Assembly: GCA_001513025.1 (NCBI GenBank)
Contig: LFRZ01000019.1
Location: forward strand, 1 to 64,000
Direction: 5' to 3'
DNA: 64,000 nt
Origin: Gammaproteobacteria bacterium DTU037
GTDB lineage: Bacteria; Pseudomonadota; Gammaproteobacteria; Pseudomonadales; Pseudomonadaceae
In this document: positions 42,651 to 52,493 of the stretch, piece after piece
How positions within the stretch are numbered: the first letter of the stretch is position 1
Layout: each line of letters begins with the position of its first letter
Program-made: the position numbers and the translations under genes
The notes under the pieces: model-generated
Databases searched by the model: none
What the model was told of the DNA's origin: nothing
What the model saw: only the letters and a program-made list of their open reading frames with translations

Positions 42651-42669
42651 CTAGCTGCAAGGAATTCTA

Positions 42670-45066
42670 ATGCCTGATTCAACTGTTAATGCACAGCGTT
42701 TATTACCCGAACAACTGACTCGCACCTTTAATGGGCACTTTAACTTTAGCAGTACAGCCGAGCTTGAACCCTTAACCGGTGTTCTGGGGCAGACGCGTGC
42801 TGTACAGGCGTTGCAGTTCGGTATTTCCATGCAGCGTCCTGGCTATAACGTCTTTGTTATGGGTGATTCAGGTACGGGCCGCTTCTCTTATGTGAAGCGC
42901 TATCTCTCTGAACAAGCAAAGCAACGGCCCACACCCTCTGATTGGCTGTATGTTAATCACTTTAATGAAATGCGTGAGCCGCATGCACTGCAGTTGCCGC
43001 CCGGTGAAGGCAGTTGCTTTTGTGCAGATATCAGTGTCCTGCTTGATAATCTTTTAGCCACCTTTCCTGCGGTATTTGAAACGCCGGCTTGGCAGCAGAA
43101 AAAAAGCGCCATTGATCGCAGCTTTAATCGACGTTATGACAAAGCCCTAGATGTGGTTGAAAAGCTGGCGCTAGAAAAAAATATTGCCCTGTATCGCGAT
43201 AGCGTCAATATTGCGTTTACCCCTATGTTTGAAGGTAAGGCCTTAGATGAGGCCGAATTTGCCCAGCGTCCAGATAGCGAGCGTGAGCAGTTTCATAACG
43301 ATATCGCTGTGCTTGAAGAACATTTGAATAAAGAGTTATCCAGTTTGCCGCTGTGGAAGCGCGAGTCCAGTAATCAATTGCGTCAGCTCAATGAAGAAAC
43401 CATCGCATTGGCACTGCAGCCTTTATTGGCACCGCTGGCGCAGAAGTATGCCGAGCATCCTTGCGTGGTCAACTACTTACAGGCCATGCAGGCTAACTTA
43501 TTAAAAACCGTGGTGGAGCAGCTGGTCGATGAAGAGCACAGCGATGCGCTAGCGCGTAAATTATTAGAAGAACAGTACAGTCCCAATCTAGTGGTGGGAC
43601 ATGCGCCTGATGAGGGCGCGCCAGTGGTGTTTGAATCACACCCCACCTACGATAATTTATTTGGCCGGATTGAATACAGCACCGATCAGGGCGTGCTCTA
43701 CACCAGCTATCGGCAGTTGCGTTCAGGTGCTTTGCATCAAGCCAATGGCGGCTATTTAATTTTAGAAGCGGAAAAACTGCTCTCTGAACCCTTTGTTTGG
43801 GAAGCACTGAAGCGTGCGCTGCACTCGCGTCAATTAAAAATGGAGTCGCCGCTGGTTGAATTAGGCCGTGTTGCAGCGGCCACCTTAATTCCGCAAGTGA
43901 TTCCCTTGCAGGTTAAAGTCGTCGTGATTGGCTCACGCGATTTATATTACGCGTTGCAAGAGCTGGATCCTGATTTTCAGGAGATGTTTCGTCTGTTGGT
44001 GGACTTTGACGAAGATATCCCGCTGACCGATGAGACCTTAACTCAGTTTGCGCAATTATTGTGCGCACGCACCAGTGAGGAAGGCATGGCGCCATTGACT
44101 GCGGCGGCGGTGCAACACTTGGCCCGTTACAGTGCCCGTTTGGTTGAACATCAAGAGCGCATTTCCGCAGGTCTGGCTGATTTATTCCAAGTGGTCAGTG
44201 AAGCTGATTTCTTGCGGCACAGCGCAGGTGCAGAACTGACCGATGCCGAGCATGTGGACAGAGCGATCGCGGCGAGGATAATCCGTACCGGCCGAGTCTC
44301 TGAACGGATTATGGACGATATGTTGTCTGGGGTGATTTTAATTGATACCCAAGGCGCCGCCGTGGGTAAGTGCAATGGCCTAACCGTGCTGGCTGTGGGT
44401 GACTCTATTTTTGGGGTGCCCGCGCGTATTTCTGCCTCAGTTTATCCGGGTAGCAGCGGTATTGTCGATATTGAACGTGAAGTCAGTTTAGGACAGTCGA
44501 TTCACTCGAAAGGGGTGATGATTCTCACCGGCTATCTGGGCAGCCGTTATGCGCAAGAGTTTCCATTAGCCATCTCTGCCAGTATTGCCTTGGAACAGTC
44601 CTATGGCTATGTCGATGGCGACAGTGCCTCCTTGGGTGAGGTCTGTGCGCTGATCTCGGCGTTATCGCGCACGCCGTTAAAGCAGTCTTTCGCCATTACC
44701 GGCTCGATTAATCAGTTTGGTGAAGTGCAAGCGGTCGGTGGCGTGAATGAGAAAATCGAAGGGTTCTTCCGCTTATGCCAAGCTCGCGGCTTAACCGGTG
44801 AGCAGGGCGTGATTATTCCACGCTCTAATATTATCAACCTACTCTTGGATAAGGCGGTGGTAGCGGCGGTACGCGACGGACAGTTTAATATTTATGCGGT
44901 GAGTCATGTGGATCAAGCCTTGTGCTTGCTCAGCGGGGTTGAAGCAGGCTGTGCCGATGCTGACGATAGCTTCCCTGATGGTTCAATTAACGCCCAGGTT
45001 GTGGAGCGCTTACGCAGTATTGCTGAGCTAGACTTGGAAACTGAAGAGCCTAAAACCCCAAGTTAA
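42670..45066 (+). CDS. Lon-family ATP-dependent protease (LonB-like, single-chain)
   Basis: A 798-residue protein with an N-terminal AAA-type module (ALQFGISMQRPGYNVFVMGDSGTGRFSYV as a P-loop-like motif), an inserted helical region, second ATPase motifs (HQANGGYLILEAEKLL; sensor region GSRDLYYALQELDPDFQEMF), and a C-terminal Lon protease domain. The catalytic dyad is Ser about 654 in DGDSASLGEV and Lys about 695 in GGVNEKIEGF. This is the proteobacterial 'Lon-like' family distinct from LonA. Substrates are unknown. AAGGA precedes the ATG. Confidence 0.9.
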   Translation: MPDSTVNAQRLLPEQLTRTFNGHFNFSSTAELEPLTGVLGQTRAVQALQFGISMQRPGYNVFVMGDSGTGRFSYVKRYLSEQAKQRPTPSDWLYVNHFNEMREPHALQLPPGEGSCFCADISVLLDNLLATFPAVFETPAWQQKKSAIDRSFNRRYDKALDVVEKLALEKNIALYRDSVNIAFTPMFEGKALDEAEFAQRPDSEREQFHNDIAVLEEHLNKELSSLPLWKRESSNQLRQLNEETIALALQPLLAPLAQKYAEHPCVVNYLQAMQANLLKTVVEQLVDEEHSDALARKLLEEQYSPNLVVGHAPDEGAPVVFESHPTYDNLFGRIEYSTDQGVLYTSYRQLRSGALHQANGGYLILEAEKLLSEPFVWEALKRALHSRQLKMESPLVELGRVAAATLIPQVIPLQVKVVVIGSRDLYYALQELDPDFQEMFRLLVDFDEDIPLTDETLTQFAQLLCARTSEEGMAPLTAAAVQHLARYSARLVEHQERISAGLADLFQVVSEADFLRHSAGAELTDAEHVDRAIAARIIRTGRVSERIMDDMLSGVILIDTQGAAVGKCNGLTVLAVGDSIFGVPARISASVYPGSSGIVDIEREVSLGQSIHSKGVMILTGYLGSRYAQEFPLAISASIALEQSYGYVDGDSASLGEVCALISALSRTPLKQSFAITGSINQFGEVQAVGGVNEKIEGFFRLCQARGLTGEQGVIIPRSNIINLLLDKAVVAAVRDGQFNIYAVSHVDQALCLLSGVEAGCADADDSFPDGSINAQVVERLRSIAELDLETEEPKTPS

Positions 45067-45075
45067 TATAAGCGT

Positions 45076-45231
45076 GCACAGAGTTATCCACAGGATGCTC
45101 TGTGCGTTAGCGTACTAAGTTATTCTGTGTTTATTTTATTGTCGTTTTAAATCAATGGCTTGCCTGTATTTTTTATAGTTTTTTAGAGTCCGTGTACAAT
45201 TTTACACAGATTGCCCACAGAGTTATCCACA
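45076..45231. promoter_or_regulatory. Two DnaA boxes with hairpin in the aspA upstream region
   Basis: TTATCCACA, the exact DnaA consensus, occurs at 45084-45092 and 45223-45231, both preceded by CAGAG. The first sits in the loop of an 8-bp inverted repeat (GCACAGAG / CTCTGTGC). Between them is AT-rich DNA and GTGTA-N6-TACAC. It is either DnaA-controlled regulation of aspA, a DnaA-titration site, or chance. Confidence 0.6.
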
Positions 45232-45352
45232 GGTAAGGATGGGGCGTTATGCCGCAGTTGTTAAGCACAGAGTATTGGCTTTAAGTGTTTGGAAAGCCTA
45301 AGGTTTATAGCGTCTATTATTTAAGCGTTTTGGTTCAAGGAGTATATGACCT

Positions 45353-46774
45353 ATGACGGCAACAGCGTTTCGTTCTGAACATGATTTGTTAGGCTCTTTG
45401 CCTGTTCCTAAAGAGGCGTATTACGGTATTCAGACGCTTCGAGCCATGCATAATTTTCATCTTAGCGGTGTGCCCTTGTCACATTACCCTAAGTTTGTCT
45501 GTGCGTTGGCCATGGTTAAACAGGCGGCTGCTGATGCCAACCATCAGTTGGGTTACTTAAATGATCAAAAACATAGCGCTATTTCTGCAGCCTGTACTCA
45601 ACTGATTGAGGGTCAGCATCATGATCAATTTATTGTTGATATGATCCAAGGCGGTGCTGGCACCTCAACCAATATGAATGCCAATGAAGTGATTGCCAAC
45701 TTAGCGTTAGAGGCCATGGGTAAAGATAAAGGCCAGTACAGTTTTTTACATCCCAATAATGATGTGAATATGGCGCAATCCACTAACGATGCCTATCCCA
45801 CCGCGATTCGTGTCGGTTTGCTACTTGGGCATAATGATTTGCTGCTCAGTTTAGAGCGTTTGATTGGCGCCTTTGCCGATAAGGGCGACGAGTTTGCCCA
45901 TGTACTGAAAATGGGCCGCACCCAGCTGCAAGATGCGGTGCCTATGACCTTGGGTCAGGAATTTAAAGCCTTTGCGGCTAACTTGAGTCAAGACTTACAT
46001 CGCTTGAAAAGTATGGCTGAAGAATTGTTTGCTTCAGTTAACTTGGGTGGTACGGCCATTGGTACCGGGATTAATGCTGATCCGCGTTATCAAGGCATTG
46101 CAGTTGAACGCTTAGCGGCGATTTGTGGCTATCCAATTAAGGCGGCATCTGACTTGATTGAAGCTACCTCGGATATGGGGTCTTTTGTCGCGTTCTCCGG
46201 CATGCTTAAGCGCACCGCGGTGAAACTCTCGAAAATCTGTAATGACTTACGCTTACTGTCCAGCGGCCCACGCACTGGAATTAATGAAATCAATCTGCCG
46301 CCACGTCAGCCTGGCAGCTCGATTATGCCAGGTAAGGTCAATCCAGTGATTCCTGAGGCGGTGAGTCAGGTGGCCTATGAAGTGATTGGTAACGACCTAT
46401 CGTTGACCATGGCCGCCGAAGCGGGGCAGTTACAGCTCAATGTGATGGAGCCTTTGATCGCGTGGAAGATGTTTGATTCGATTCGCCTGTTGCGCCGCGC
46501 CATGGATATGCTGCGTGAGCATTGCGTGGTGGGTATCACCGCCAACGAAGAGCGCTGCCGCATGCTGGTCGAGCACTCGATTGGTTTGATTACGGCGCTC
46601 AATCCCTATATTGGCTATGACAATGCCACGCGGATTGCTAAGTTGGCATTAGAGAGCGGGCGCGGGGTGCTTGAGTTGGTGCGTGAAGAGCAGCTGTTGG
46701 ATGATGATTTATTGGCTGATATTTTGCGCCCTGAAAATATGATTGCGCCGCGTTTAGTGCCGTTAAAAGATTAA
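45353..46774 (+). CDS. aspA: Aspartate ammonia-lyase
   Basis: A 473-residue fumarase/aspartase superfamily enzyme, interconverting aspartate and fumarate plus ammonia. FRSEHDLLGSLPVPKEAYYGIQTLRAMHNF and GAGTSTNMNANEVIANLALE favour AspA over FumC; the signature GSSIMPGKVNP with the catalytic Ser loop is present near residue 320. AAGGAG lies upstream. The region before it contains DnaA boxes; dsbB is convergent behind it. Confidence 0.94.
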   Translation: MTATAFRSEHDLLGSLPVPKEAYYGIQTLRAMHNFHLSGVPLSHYPKFVCALAMVKQAAADANHQLGYLNDQKHSAISAACTQLIEGQHHDQFIVDMIQGGAGTSTNMNANEVIANLALEAMGKDKGQYSFLHPNNDVNMAQSTNDAYPTAIRVGLLLGHNDLLLSLERLIGAFADKGDEFAHVLKMGRTQLQDAVPMTLGQEFKAFAANLSQDLHRLKSMAEELFASVNLGGTAIGTGINADPRYQGIAVERLAAICGYPIKAASDLIEATSDMGSFVAFSGMLKRTAVKLSKICNDLRLLSSGPRTGINEINLPPRQPGSSIMPGKVNPVIPEAVSQVAYEVIGNDLSLTMAAEAGQLQLNVMEPLIAWKMFDSIRLLRRAMDMLREHCVVGITANEERCRMLVEHSIGLITALNPYIGYDNATRIAKLALESGRGVLELVREEQLLDDDLLADILRPENMIAPRLVPLKD

Positions 46775-46791
46775 GGATGCGCTGTGTGCCC

Positions 46792-46817
46792 AGGGCTTAC
46801 GTGGACAGCTAAGCCCT
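46792..46817. terminator. Hairpin between convergent aspA and dsbB
   Basis: AGGGCTTA / TAAGCCCT, 8-bp perfect arms with a 10-nt loop, in the short gap between two converging stops. No T-run, so only a possible terminator. Confidence 0.4.
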
Positions 46818-46831
46818 AGGTCACTCACTGA

Positions 46832-47350
46832 CTAGTGGGCAGTGCCAGAATTAATCCCGCTATTTTTGCGTATTAGTAAAAACGTGGCAAACACGAACAT
46901 CGCGGCAAAGCTGACGATGCTCAGTTCAGCAATACTGAAACCCAATAAGGTCCAATCCACTTTGGCGCAGTCGGCGGTGCCATGTAGCATTTTGCTGATA
47001 ATGTCCTGCAGTGGAAAGGCTTCGATCATAAATTCTAGTGGCGGCAGACAGGCGGGTAGCTGATCTTCCGGTAAACCTTGCAACCAAATTTGTCGACCCG
47101 CAGTGGCGATGCCAAAGGCTGCCGCAAGCATCGCGAGAACAGCATAGAGGCGTTGTCCCAAACGTGCCGGGTTATGCACGCTTGCCAATAAGCATATTAA
47201 GCCAAATAAGACCACGGCAAAGCGCTGTACATGACAAAGCGGGCAAGGTATCAAACCGACCACATGCTCCAAGTATAAGGCCATTGCGATAAGACCCGCG
47301 CAGCCTAGAAAGGCCAGGAAAAACAGTTGGCGAGTAGGGGGTAAGTGCAT
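46832..47350 (-). CDS. dsbB: Disulfide bond formation protein B
   Basis: A 172-residue inner-membrane quinone reductase that reoxidises DsbA. Four transmembrane segments are visible. The first cysteine pair is in IPCPLCHVQR (about residues 36-39); the second pair comes from LPACLPP and TADCAKVDW in the second periplasmic loop. Position after hemY mirrors the P. aeruginosa order (dsbH/dsbB downstream of hemY). Confidence 0.92.
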   Translation of the reverse strand: MHLPPTRQLFFLAFLGCAGLIAMALYLEHVVGLIPCPLCHVQRFAVVLFGLICLLASVHNPARLGQRLYAVLAMLAAAFGIATAGRQIWLQGLPEDQLPACLPPLEFMIEAFPLQDIISKMLHGTADCAKVDWTLLGFSIAELSIVSFAAMFVFATFLLIRKNSGINSGTAH

Positions 47351-47459
47351 TGAAAATCCTCGGTATAGCAGTCAATCAGCGGTAGAAGGTAAGCCGCTGG
47401 CGTAGCGCGCAGCGGCAGATCGGATCTAGGTATACACAGCAGGGGGCTGGTGCTGCTTG

Positions 47460-48710
47460 TTACGAAGTGGCTGACTCCTTGCCAAGTACTGGTTGTGGTA
47501 ATGCCGGTAACGAATGCTCAAGTAAACTAAAGCTTTCGGCAAACAACTGATTACTGCGCTGGGTATCGCCTAAATGGTTGAGCAAACGCGCTAATTCGGC
47601 ACAGGTATGTGCTTGGCGGTGCAGACGCAAGCTGCTTTCAAAGTAGTCACGGGCTTTGCCCCAGAGTTGATTGCGTAAGCTTAAACGGCCTAAGGTGCGC
47701 AACAAGATCGGGTTGTTCGGTGCTTGTTTGAGCCAGCTTTCTGCCAGCTGCAGTTGTCGCGAAGTATCTTTAGCCTGAGTGCGGCCGTAGAGTTCGATAA
47801 GCGCGTCATTTAAGTTGTTGTTTAAAGTATGCCGCAGCAACGATTCTGCCTGTTGCTGGGCATTAAGACGCAGCAACTCAGTGGCATAGGCGGCGACCAG
47901 TTGCGGATCGTGCTGGAGTTTTCCAGACAAGCCTTGCCAGGCACTGTCTAAGGATTTAAGCGCCTCTTGCTGGTCTGTATTGAGCGTGCATATGGTGCTT
48001 AAGCGTCCGGACCAGGCTTGGTGCTCAATACGTTGCAGCTGCTCGCTACTTAGGCGTTTACACTTACGTAGCGCTGGCAATAAACCAATCAAGGCTGACC
48101 AGTCTTGACGCTGGCGCAGTAAAGCTTGCAGGCGTAACAGTACTTCGCTGTGCTGAGGGTGTAACTCATGCATCGCTTGTAAGGTTTCTTGCGCACCTGC
48201 ATCATCAGCGCGCTGCAGTTGTAAGTCGGCATGGGCTAAGGCAATCGCTACTTCGGCAGAAGGTTGCTTGTTTAAGGCTTGCTCCAGCAGTTGATCGGCT
48301 TCTTCGCTATAGCCCAGTTTCTCCGCCGCAGTGGCCGCACCCAATAAGTACACCAAAGGTTTAGCTTCACCTTCAGCGGCACGGCGTAGATGGCGTAGCG
48401 CTTCTTTCCAGTGACCTTGTGCCAGATCTAAAATCCCTTGCTCGGCAGCGAGACGTAAACGGCGACCTTGGTTGCGACGCGACCAGGGATTGACCAGTCC
48501 GGTTGAGACTAAGGTCATTTTGATCAGCGTGCGTAATCCATAGAGCAGGGCGAGCACCGCGGTGAGAAGGGCAAGGAACATCCATAGGCTGGATTCATAG
48601 CGAAATGATTTCCAAGAGATCAGGACATAGCCTGTGTGTTCTACGATAAACATGCCCAATACAGCGGCACAGGCCACCACAATCAGTAAAATAAGGTAGG
48701 TCCGTTTCAT
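47460..48710 (-). CDS. hemY: HemY-like TPR membrane protein
   Basis: A 416-residue inner-membrane protein with two N-terminal helices (YLILLIVVACAAVLGMFIVEHTGYVLISW; LWMFLALLTAVLALLYGLRTLI) followed by TPR-like repeats (RHLRRAAEGEAKPLVYLLGAATAAEKLG; AEVAIALAHADLQLQRADDAGAQETLQAM). It belongs to HemY_N proteins, which despite the name are not protoporphyrinogen oxidases; they modulate heme synthesis. It follows hemX by 2 nt in hemC-hemD-hemX-hemY. Confidence 0.92.
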   Translation of the reverse strand: MKRTYLILLIVVACAAVLGMFIVEHTGYVLISWKSFRYESSLWMFLALLTAVLALLYGLRTLIKMTLVSTGLVNPWSRRNQGRRLRLAAEQGILDLAQGHWKEALRHLRRAAEGEAKPLVYLLGAATAAEKLGYSEEADQLLEQALNKQPSAEVAIALAHADLQLQRADDAGAQETLQAMHELHPQHSEVLLRLQALLRQRQDWSALIGLLPALRKCKRLSSEQLQRIEHQAWSGRLSTICTLNTDQQEALKSLDSAWQGLSGKLQHDPQLVAAYATELLRLNAQQQAESLLRHTLNNNLNDALIELYGRTQAKDTSRQLQLAESWLKQAPNNPILLRTLGRLSLRNQLWGKARDYFESSLRLHRQAHTCAELARLLNHLGDTQRSNQLFAESFSLLEHSLPALPQPVLGKESATS

Positions 48711-48712
48711 GA

Positions 48713-49894
48713 TTAGTTGGACTCCTCTGGACTTGATTCTTGTGGTGCTGAACGGGTGCTAATATAGGCTTGCAAGGTGATAAGCGCGGTATTTAAATTG
48801 GGTAGTTCTTGGCTGATTTTTTGTTCATGCAGCTCGCTGAGTTGGGCTCTTAAACTGCTCACACTCGAATCTTTGACACTAAAGTGCGCATCTAAAATAG
48901 CCAGCGCTTGTTTGAGTGCTTGCTGGTACACCTCAGTTGCGCCATTAAGCGCAGCCCATTGTGCTTGCTCTAAGGCTAAACCTAAGGCGAGACGCACTTG
49001 TGTCAGGCTTTGCCCAGCTAAGAGCGGCTGTACTTGCTCGCTTGCATTAAAGTCGATACGCACATAGCGAGAGATGTGTTCCCACCATTGCGCCCAGCGT
49101 CCAGCGCCATCACCTTGCGCAACCTCAGCTTGTTGGCCTGGGCCTTGGACAAACTCTGGGGCTAAATGGGTCAGTTGGCTGGCCTGTTGATGCAAGGCAC
49201 CGAGCTGCACAAATAAACCGGTGCGGTCTAAGGTGTTGCTGCTGTTCAGCGCGGCGATACTCAGCGCCAGTTGTTCACGTGCGGCAAAGGCGGCCGGATC
49301 ATCTTGCTCGACTAAAATATGGTCAGCGGCTTGCAGTAGGAAGCGTGCGCTGCTGGTGTCGTGTAATGCGGTGAGGCGCAAGCTGGCCATGCGCAGCAGG
49401 TGTTCGGCTTCAGCGAGACGCCAATCTTGGCGGCTGGCACCTAAAATGGTTTCCAAGCGTTGCGTGAGCAGTTGCTGCTCCGCTTGTACGCTGGCTAAGA
49501 GCTCACGGCCTTGCTGTAATTGGCTGGCCGATGGCATCTGTGCCAAGGTTTGACTCAGTCGCTGTTCGCGAGCGATTAAATCAGCCGTTTGTGTGCGCAT
49601 GCTGGTCAGCTGTTGTTGCTGTTGCGCAGAGAGGTCGCCAGCGCTTTGGATATGTAAGACGCTCCAGATACCTGCGCCCAAGCCACCTAAACCAAATAAT
49701 AAAGCGAGTACGGCTAAACCTTTGCCTGATGACGAGGCTTCTTGCGCGTGCTTGGTCGGTGCTGCTGCACTGCTTGCTGGTTTGGCCGCCGATGGCGCGT
49801 TGGCCGGTTGTTCAGGTTTCGACGCGCTGTTTTGTTTGGTTGCGTCTGCTGCTGTATCTGTTGGGGCTTCGGGCTTTTCTGAAGAGTGGGTCAT
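48713..49894 (-). CDS. hemX: HemX-like protein
   Basis: A 393-residue membrane protein. A low-complexity Ala/Pro/Lys/Ser cytoplasmic N-terminus (KPEQPANAPSAAKPASSAAA) leads into one transmembrane helix (GLAVLALLFGLGGLGAGIWSVL) and a periplasmic helical domain with LSQTLAQMPSASQL and EAEHLLRMASLRL. It is often annotated as uroporphyrinogen-III C-methyltransferase but has no methyltransferase motif; it is a HemX regulator-type protein. The internal ATG is chosen (AAGGA 7 nt upstream). Confidence 0.9.
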   Translation of the reverse strand: MTHSSEKPEAPTDTAADATKQNSASKPEQPANAPSAAKPASSAAAPTKHAQEASSSGKGLAVLALLFGLGGLGAGIWSVLHIQSAGDLSAQQQQQLTSMRTQTADLIAREQRLSQTLAQMPSASQLQQGRELLASVQAEQQLLTQRLETILGASRQDWRLAEAEHLLRMASLRLTALHDTSSARFLLQAADHILVEQDDPAAFAAREQLALSIAALNSSNTLDRTGLFVQLGALHQQASQLTHLAPEFVQGPGQQAEVAQGDGAGRWAQWWEHISRYVRIDFNASEQVQPLLAGQSLTQVRLALGLALEQAQWAALNGATEVYQQALKQALAILDAHFSVKDSSVSSLRAQLSELHEQKISQELPNLNTALITLQAYISTRSAPQESSPEESN

Positions 49895-49904
49895 GCTTAA
49901 ATCC

Positions 49905-50675
49905 TTATGCTGTTGGTGCGGCATGCGCGGCCAAAGCCTTTAATAACGCCGAGTTGCTCGCACCTCGGCAATCAATGACGTGCTCTGCACCTAACTCTTG
50001 GGCGATCTGTGCCACGCGAGGGCTGGGCACAAATAAAGCTAAAGATGCCAGCTGCGGCCAAGCATCGCCAGCTAATTCAATTAAGTGGCGCAGACCTTGT
50101 TCGCTACTGACCACTAAGCCATTGAGCTGTTGTTGTTGGATACGCGCGACCAAGGTACCGCTAGGATAAACGGGTAAGCTGCGGCGATAAAGCGGTAAAA
50201 AGTCCACCTGTACGCCGCGCTGCTTTAATTGTTCCGCGAGAAAGTTTCGGCCGACATCGGCACGCATAATTAATACGCGCGGATTATAGGTTTTGAGGCT
50301 GTCGATAAACTGCGGCAGTGCTAATAACGCCTCACTGTCATCCCCCTGTTCGGGCCAGCTGACAGATAGGCCATAGTCGGCCAGGATGCGACCTGTGCCA
50401 GCGCCCACGCTAAACCAGTGTTGCTCCGCGAGGGGTTGCGGCCAGTATTGGTCAAGGCGCTGTAAACCCAATGTGGCGGCTGGTTTACTCACGACAATCA
50501 CTGCGCAGTACTGATCGAGATTGAACATCAGCGAACGTTGTGCGGGCGTTTCTGGCAACGCTTGAATCTCTAACAGGGGTAAACTGCTGCTATAGATGTG
50601 CTGTTCGGCCAACAGTTCAGCCAATACGGCGCTGTCTGCTGCGGGCCGAGTGATCAATAAGCGCCACTGCTTCAC
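49905..50675 (-). CDS. hemD: Uroporphyrinogen-III synthase
   Basis: A 256-residue bilobed HemD that closes and inverts ring D of hydroxymethylbilane. [32 protein letters not shown] is the usual N-terminus; [28 protein letters not shown] and [17 protein letters not shown] match the weakly conserved motifs. Its ATG overlaps the hemC stop by 4 nt, so the two are translated together. The large plus-strand ORFs over this region are shadows. Confidence 0.93.
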   Translation of the reverse strand: MKQWRLLITRPAADSAVLAELLAEQHIYSSSLPLLEIQALPETPAQRSLMFNLDQYCAVIVVSKPAATLGLQRLDQYWPQPLAEQHWFSVGAGTGRILADYGLSVSWPEQGDDSEALLALPQFIDSLKTYNPRVLIMRADVGRNFLAEQLKQRGVQVDFLPLYRRSLPVYPSGTLVARIQQQQLNGLVVSSEQGLRHLIELAGDAWPQLASLALFVPSPRVAQIAQELGAEHVIDCRGASNSALLKALAAHAAPTA

Positions 50676-51631
50676 GTTACTGGGGTCTCTTGTGCATAGA
50701 GCGTCGCAAGAATTTCGCCCGCACCTTGTGCTAAAAGATCTTCCGCCACAGCAACACCTAAGGCTTGCGCATCATTTCTATGGGCACGTTGTTCTGCATA
50801 CAGCAGTACCGATGCATCAGGTTGGCCAACGAAACCACGCAACCATAATTGCTCGCCTTCTAGTATGGCGTAACAGGCAATCGGCACTTGGCAGCCGCCA
50901 TTGAGGTGCGTATTGAGCGCACGTTCAGCGGTGACACGCACTGCCGTATCTGCATGATGCAGCGGCTGGAGTAACGCATGGATCTCGCTGTCATCACTGC
51001 GACATTCAATCCCTACCGCGCCTTGTCCGCCGGCCGGCAAGCTGCTGTTAACATCGAGGCTGCTACGAATACGCTCAGCAAAGCCCAAACGCAACAGGCC
51101 TGCTGCAGCGAGAATAATCGCGTCATATTCACCCGCATCCAGTTTTGCCAAGCGCGTATTGACGTTGCCACGTAAAAAGTTAATTTGTAAATCTGGGCGC
51201 TGCGCTAATAGCTGTGCTTGGCGACGCAGGCTGGAGGTGCCGACAATACTGCCTTGCGGTAAATCATCTAAGCAGGCATAGGCATTGGAAACAAAGGCAT
51301 CGCGTGGATCTTCACGCTCACAGATGCAGTACAAGCCTAAGCCTTGTGGAAACGCCATGGGTACATCTTTCATTGAGTGCACGGCAATATCGGCTTCTTT
51401 AGCCAGTAGAGCCGCTTCGAGTTCTTTAACGAAAAGACCTTTGCCGCCAATTTTTGATAAAGGTGAATCCAACAGTTGATCACCACGACTGACCATAGGC
51501 ACTAAGGTCACGGTCAAGTGTGGGTGGGCTGCTTCAAGTTCGGCTTTAACAAATTCGGCTTGCCATAAAGCTAAAGCACTTTTGCGCGTGGCAATACGGA
51601 TTTCACGGACAGACTGTTCAGTTGCAAACAT
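50672..51631 (-). CDS. hemC: Hydroxymethylbilane synthase (porphobilinogen deaminase)
   Basis: A 319-residue enzyme that joins four porphobilinogens. [21 protein letters not shown] opens it; [26 protein letters not shown] and [10 protein letters not shown] are signatures; the dipyrromethane cofactor cysteine is in [14 protein letters not shown] near residue 247. It lies downstream of algR, as in P. aeruginosa, and begins the hemC-hemD-hemX-hemY run. Confidence 0.97.
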   Translation of the reverse strand: MFATEQSVREIRIATRKSALALWQAEFVKAELEAAHPHLTVTLVPMVSRGDQLLDSPLSKIGGKGLFVKELEAALLAKEADIAVHSMKDVPMAFPQGLGLYCICEREDPRDAFVSNAYACLDDLPQGSIVGTSSLRRQAQLLAQRPDLQINFLRGNVNTRLAKLDAGEYDAIILAAAGLLRLGFAERIRSSLDVNSSLPAGGQGAVGIECRSDDSEIHALLQPLHHADTAVRVTAERALNTHLNGGCQVPIACYAILEGEQLWLRGFVGQPDASVLLYAEQRAHRNDAQALGVAVAEDLLAQGAGEILATLYAQETPVT

Positions 51632-51726
51632 AGTTATGATCCAAAGTTATAAAGTCTAATAATAGGAATGATAACAGGCACAGCGCAGGCTTGCCTCATG
51701 CGCTGCCGCAAGTTTTCTACAGAAAG

Positions 51727-52467
51727 TTACAACGCTTCCATTAGTTTACGCAGGCCAGCAACGTGGCGGCGGCTGACGCTAAGTGCTTCTGGTACATCAC
51801 GCAGGTGCAGTTGGTAGTGTCCGCTGGGCGTACGCTGTAAGCGTTCAATATGGTTGCGGCTGACCAGTGCGTTGCGATGAATACGCACAAAATATTCGGC
51901 AAATTCTTCTTCGAGAGATTTAAGCGACTCATCCAACAAGGTTTCCCCCTCGGTATGGCGCAAGGTGACATATTTGTTATCTGCGATACAGTGCGTCACC
52001 TGCGCTAGTGGAATCAGCTCAATACCTTTATGGGTACGCGCACTGAGGTGGCTGCGGGCTGCACCGAGGGTGCGCGGCGCACGCGATAAAGTTGCCAATT
52101 GCAGAGGCGTTAGGTACTGGGCCTGTACTAAGGCTGTCTGCAACTGTTCTGTGTAGATCGGTTTGAGTAGATAGCTGGTCGCGCTAAGGTCAAAGGCTTG
52201 CGTGGCATACTCATGCTGCGCGAGACAAAATATCACGGCGGGTGCATCGTTTTGTGCACAGAGTTGCGCAGCGACTTGCAGGCCATCGAGCCCAGGCAAG
52301 CCAATATCCAAGAGTAAAATATCAGGTTTTAAACGCTGCACCAGTTGCAGTGTGTCATAACCGTTTTCAGCATCGGGCTGCAGAACTGTGCAATCGGGTA
52401 TGTGTTTAAGTAGGCGAGTTAAGCGTTCGCGAGCTAAAGGCTCATCATCAGCGATTAAGATCTTCAT
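51727..52467 (-). CDS. algR: LytTR response regulator AlgR
   Basis: A 246-residue regulator with an N-terminal receiver (MKILIADDEPLARERLTRLL; phosphoacceptor Asp near 54-57 in DILLLDIGLPGLDG) and a C-terminal LytTR DNA-binding domain (KYVTLRHTEGETLLDESLKSLEEEF...FVRIHRNALVSRNHIERL). In P. aeruginosa AlgR controls twitching motility and alginate with its kinase AlgZ/FimS, encoded just upstream. Here that position holds only a fragment, so AlgR may be activated by another kinase or act unphosphorylated. Confidence 0.95.
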   Translation of the reverse strand: MKILIADDEPLARERLTRLLKHIPDCTVLQPDAENGYDTLQLVQRLKPDILLLDIGLPGLDGLQVAAQLCAQNDAPAVIFCLAQHEYATQAFDLSATSYLLKPIYTEQLQTALVQAQYLTPLQLATLSRAPRTLGAARSHLSARTHKGIELIPLAQVTHCIADNKYVTLRHTEGETLLDESLKSLEEEFAEYFVRIHRNALVSRNHIERLQRTPSGHYQLHLRDVPEALSVSRRHVAGLRKLMEAL

Positions 52468-52493
52468 CTTATTTGCGTGCCTCTGCTGAAGGT

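Noticed and set aside
48713-49894. Uroporphyrinogen-III C-methyltransferase activity for HemX
   Set aside because: There is no SAM/tetrapyrrole methyltransferase motif; the protein is a one-helix membrane HemX.
49531-50169. 212-codon plus-strand ORF opposite hemD/hemX
   Set aside because: It is antisense to two well-supported heme genes and spans their junction; composition is that of a shadow frame.
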